A stretch of 64,000 nucleotides of DNA from Pseudomonadota bacterium. GTDB taxonomy: Bacteria; Pseudomonadota; Gammaproteobacteria; Steroidobacterales; Steroidobacteraceae. This document shows, in pieces, positions 63,348-64,000 of the stretch (its first letter is position 1; each line of letters starts with the position of its first letter). The notes under the pieces were generated by a model, which worked only from the letters and a program-made list of their open reading frames with translations, did not search any database and was not told where the DNA came from. The stretch lies in contig JAFAGC010000010.1 of the NCBI GenBank assembly GCA_023423065.1, positions 62,001 to 126,000 on the forward strand. Reading direction: 5' to 3'. The position numbers and the translations under genes were made by a program.

Positions 63348-63965
63348 ATGACTCTCTACGGTCTGTTGACCTTCTGCGCGGTCTACGCGCTCACCGTCGC
63401 CACTCCCGGCCCCGGCATCGCCGCGGTCGTCGCGCGCTCGCTGGCGCACGGATTCAGGGGCGCACCCGCGTTCGTCGCGGGCTTCCTCGTCGGCGATCTC
63501 GTGTGGTTCACCGTCGCGGCCACCGGCCTCGCCGCCATCGCGAGAACCGCCGCGACCGTGTTCGTCGCCATCAAGTGGGCCGGCGTCGCCTATCTACTCT
63601 ATCTCGCGTGGAAACTCTGGATGGCGCCCGCGGAGCGGGTCGCGGTCCCGGCCGACGACGACGGCCGGCAGCACGGCTGGCGCGCGTTCGCCGCGAGCTT
63701 CATGCTGACGCTCGGCAACCCGAAGGCGATCCTGTTCTTCCTCGCGCTGCTGCCCACGGTGGTCGATCTGGCCTCGATGAACGCCCTGCGCTTCCTCGAG
63801 ATCTCGCTGGCCATCGTAATCATCCAGCCGACGGTGTTGTTCTCGTACGTGTTCCTCGCGGCGCGGGCGCGCGAAATGTTCACGACCCCGAAGGCGGTGC
63901 GCCGGCTGAATCGCAGCTCGGGCGTCGCGATGGCGGGCGCCGCCGCGGTGATCGCGGCTCGCTGA
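63348..63965 (+). CDS. LysE/RhtB-family amino-acid exporter
   Basis: A 205-aa protein with about five to six TM segments and the LysE family pattern: VATPGPGIAAVVARSLAHG near the N-terminus, KWAGVAYLLYLAWKLW, and FMLTLGNPKAILFFLALLP. It should export amino acids or related small molecules. The ATG is preceded by a weak ribosome site. A palindrome with a GGGGACA end begins four bases after the stop. Confidence 0.87.
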   Translation: MTLYGLLTFCAVYALTVATPGPGIAAVVARSLAHGFRGAPAFVAGFLVGDLVWFTVAATGLAAIARTAATVFVAIKWAGVAYLLYLAWKLWMAPAERVAVPADDDGRQHGWRAFAASFMLTLGNPKAILFFLALLPTVVDLASMNALRFLEISLAIVIIQPTVLFSYVFLAARAREMFTTPKAVRRLNRSSGVAMAGAAAVIAAR

Positions 63966-63968
63966 AAT

Positions 63969-64000
63969 GGGGACATTCCCCGTTTCCTGGCAAACGGGGA
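63969..64000. repeat. Partial palindromic element cut by window edge
   Basis: GGGGACA at 63969-63975 is followed by TTCCCCGTTT (63976-63985), loop CCTGGC, and the inverted arm AAACGGGGA (63992-64000). The window ends inside the right arm; a full copy would continue to TGTCCCC. It shares its outer GGGGACA end with the palindrome at 59487-59543 and likewise lies right after a stop codon. Confidence 0.55.

Overview
The window is about 64 kb of high-GC (roughly two-thirds G+C by eye), densely packed bacterial chromosome. Gene content and order point to a gammaproteobacterium. The diagnostic blocks are tig-clpP-clpX-lon-tRNA-ppiD, prmB-aroC, fimV-truA-accD-folC-dedD-cvpA-purF, methyltransferase-rnhA-dnaQ beside mltD, cysS-gltX with a tRNA trio, and epmA near efp. 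Capsule genes, a rhamnogalacturonan-type sugar locus and type IV pilus regulators would suit an environmental lineage such as the Nevskiales/Steroidobacteraceae. That placement is inference and was not tested.

Region 1 (1-18059, all minus strand) is one long cell-surface polysaccharide operon read from 18059 down past the left edge. In reading order it encodes a TviB-type nucleotide-sugar dehydrogenase, a nucleotide-sugar epimerase, a DegT aminotransferase, glucose-6-phosphate isomerase, two tandem Wzi-like outer-membrane proteins, a large Wza-like export protein with about six SLBB modules, and a Wzz-like chain-length protein. A pseudaminic-acid block follows: PseB, PseC, an aldo/keto reductase, a PseA-like amidotransferase with HisH and HisF partners, and a GNAT acetyltransferase cut by the edge. 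Most junctions are ATGA, GTGA or TGATG overlaps. No glycosyltransferase, flippase or polymerase is inside the window.

Region 2 (18170-33444) is housekeeping: dnaQ, rnhA, a YafS-like methyltransferase, mltD, fabI, a dicarboxylate symporter, then ppiD, tRNA-Asp, tRNA-Val, lon, clpX, clpP, tig and tRNA-Leu on the minus strand. A consensus sigma-32 promoter lies in front of lon. The hupB gene usual between lon and ppiD is absent. A small 4-TM protein and a Trm112-like protein follow.

Region 3 (33452-37947) holds a kinase-fold protein, tRNA-Lys, a small catabolic cluster (unknown 85-aa ORF, rhaM, GH105 hydrolase, GPH-family transporter) and a tRNA-His/Arg/Pro cluster. Region 4 (38053-47496) has cysS, gltX, a periplasmic cyclophilin, lpxH, miaE coupled to a receiver-Ser/Thr-kinase fusion, a glycerate kinase, purF and cvpA. 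Region 5 (47594-56495) has dedD, folC, accD, truA, fimV, aroC and prmB. Region 6 (56494-64000, mostly plus) has a Sco protein, psd, epmA, a free-methionine-sulfoxide reductase, efp (minus), a FimX-like degenerate GGDEF/EAL protein, a secreted alpha/beta hydrolase and a LysE-family exporter. Two long palindromes sharing a GGGGACA end sit after genes in region 6.

No phage, insertion sequence, CRISPR array or rRNA was seen. The most distinctive material is the coupled capsule/pseudaminic-acid operon, the receiver-kinase/MiaE pair, the rhamnose cluster with helically phased repeats, and the palindromic elements.
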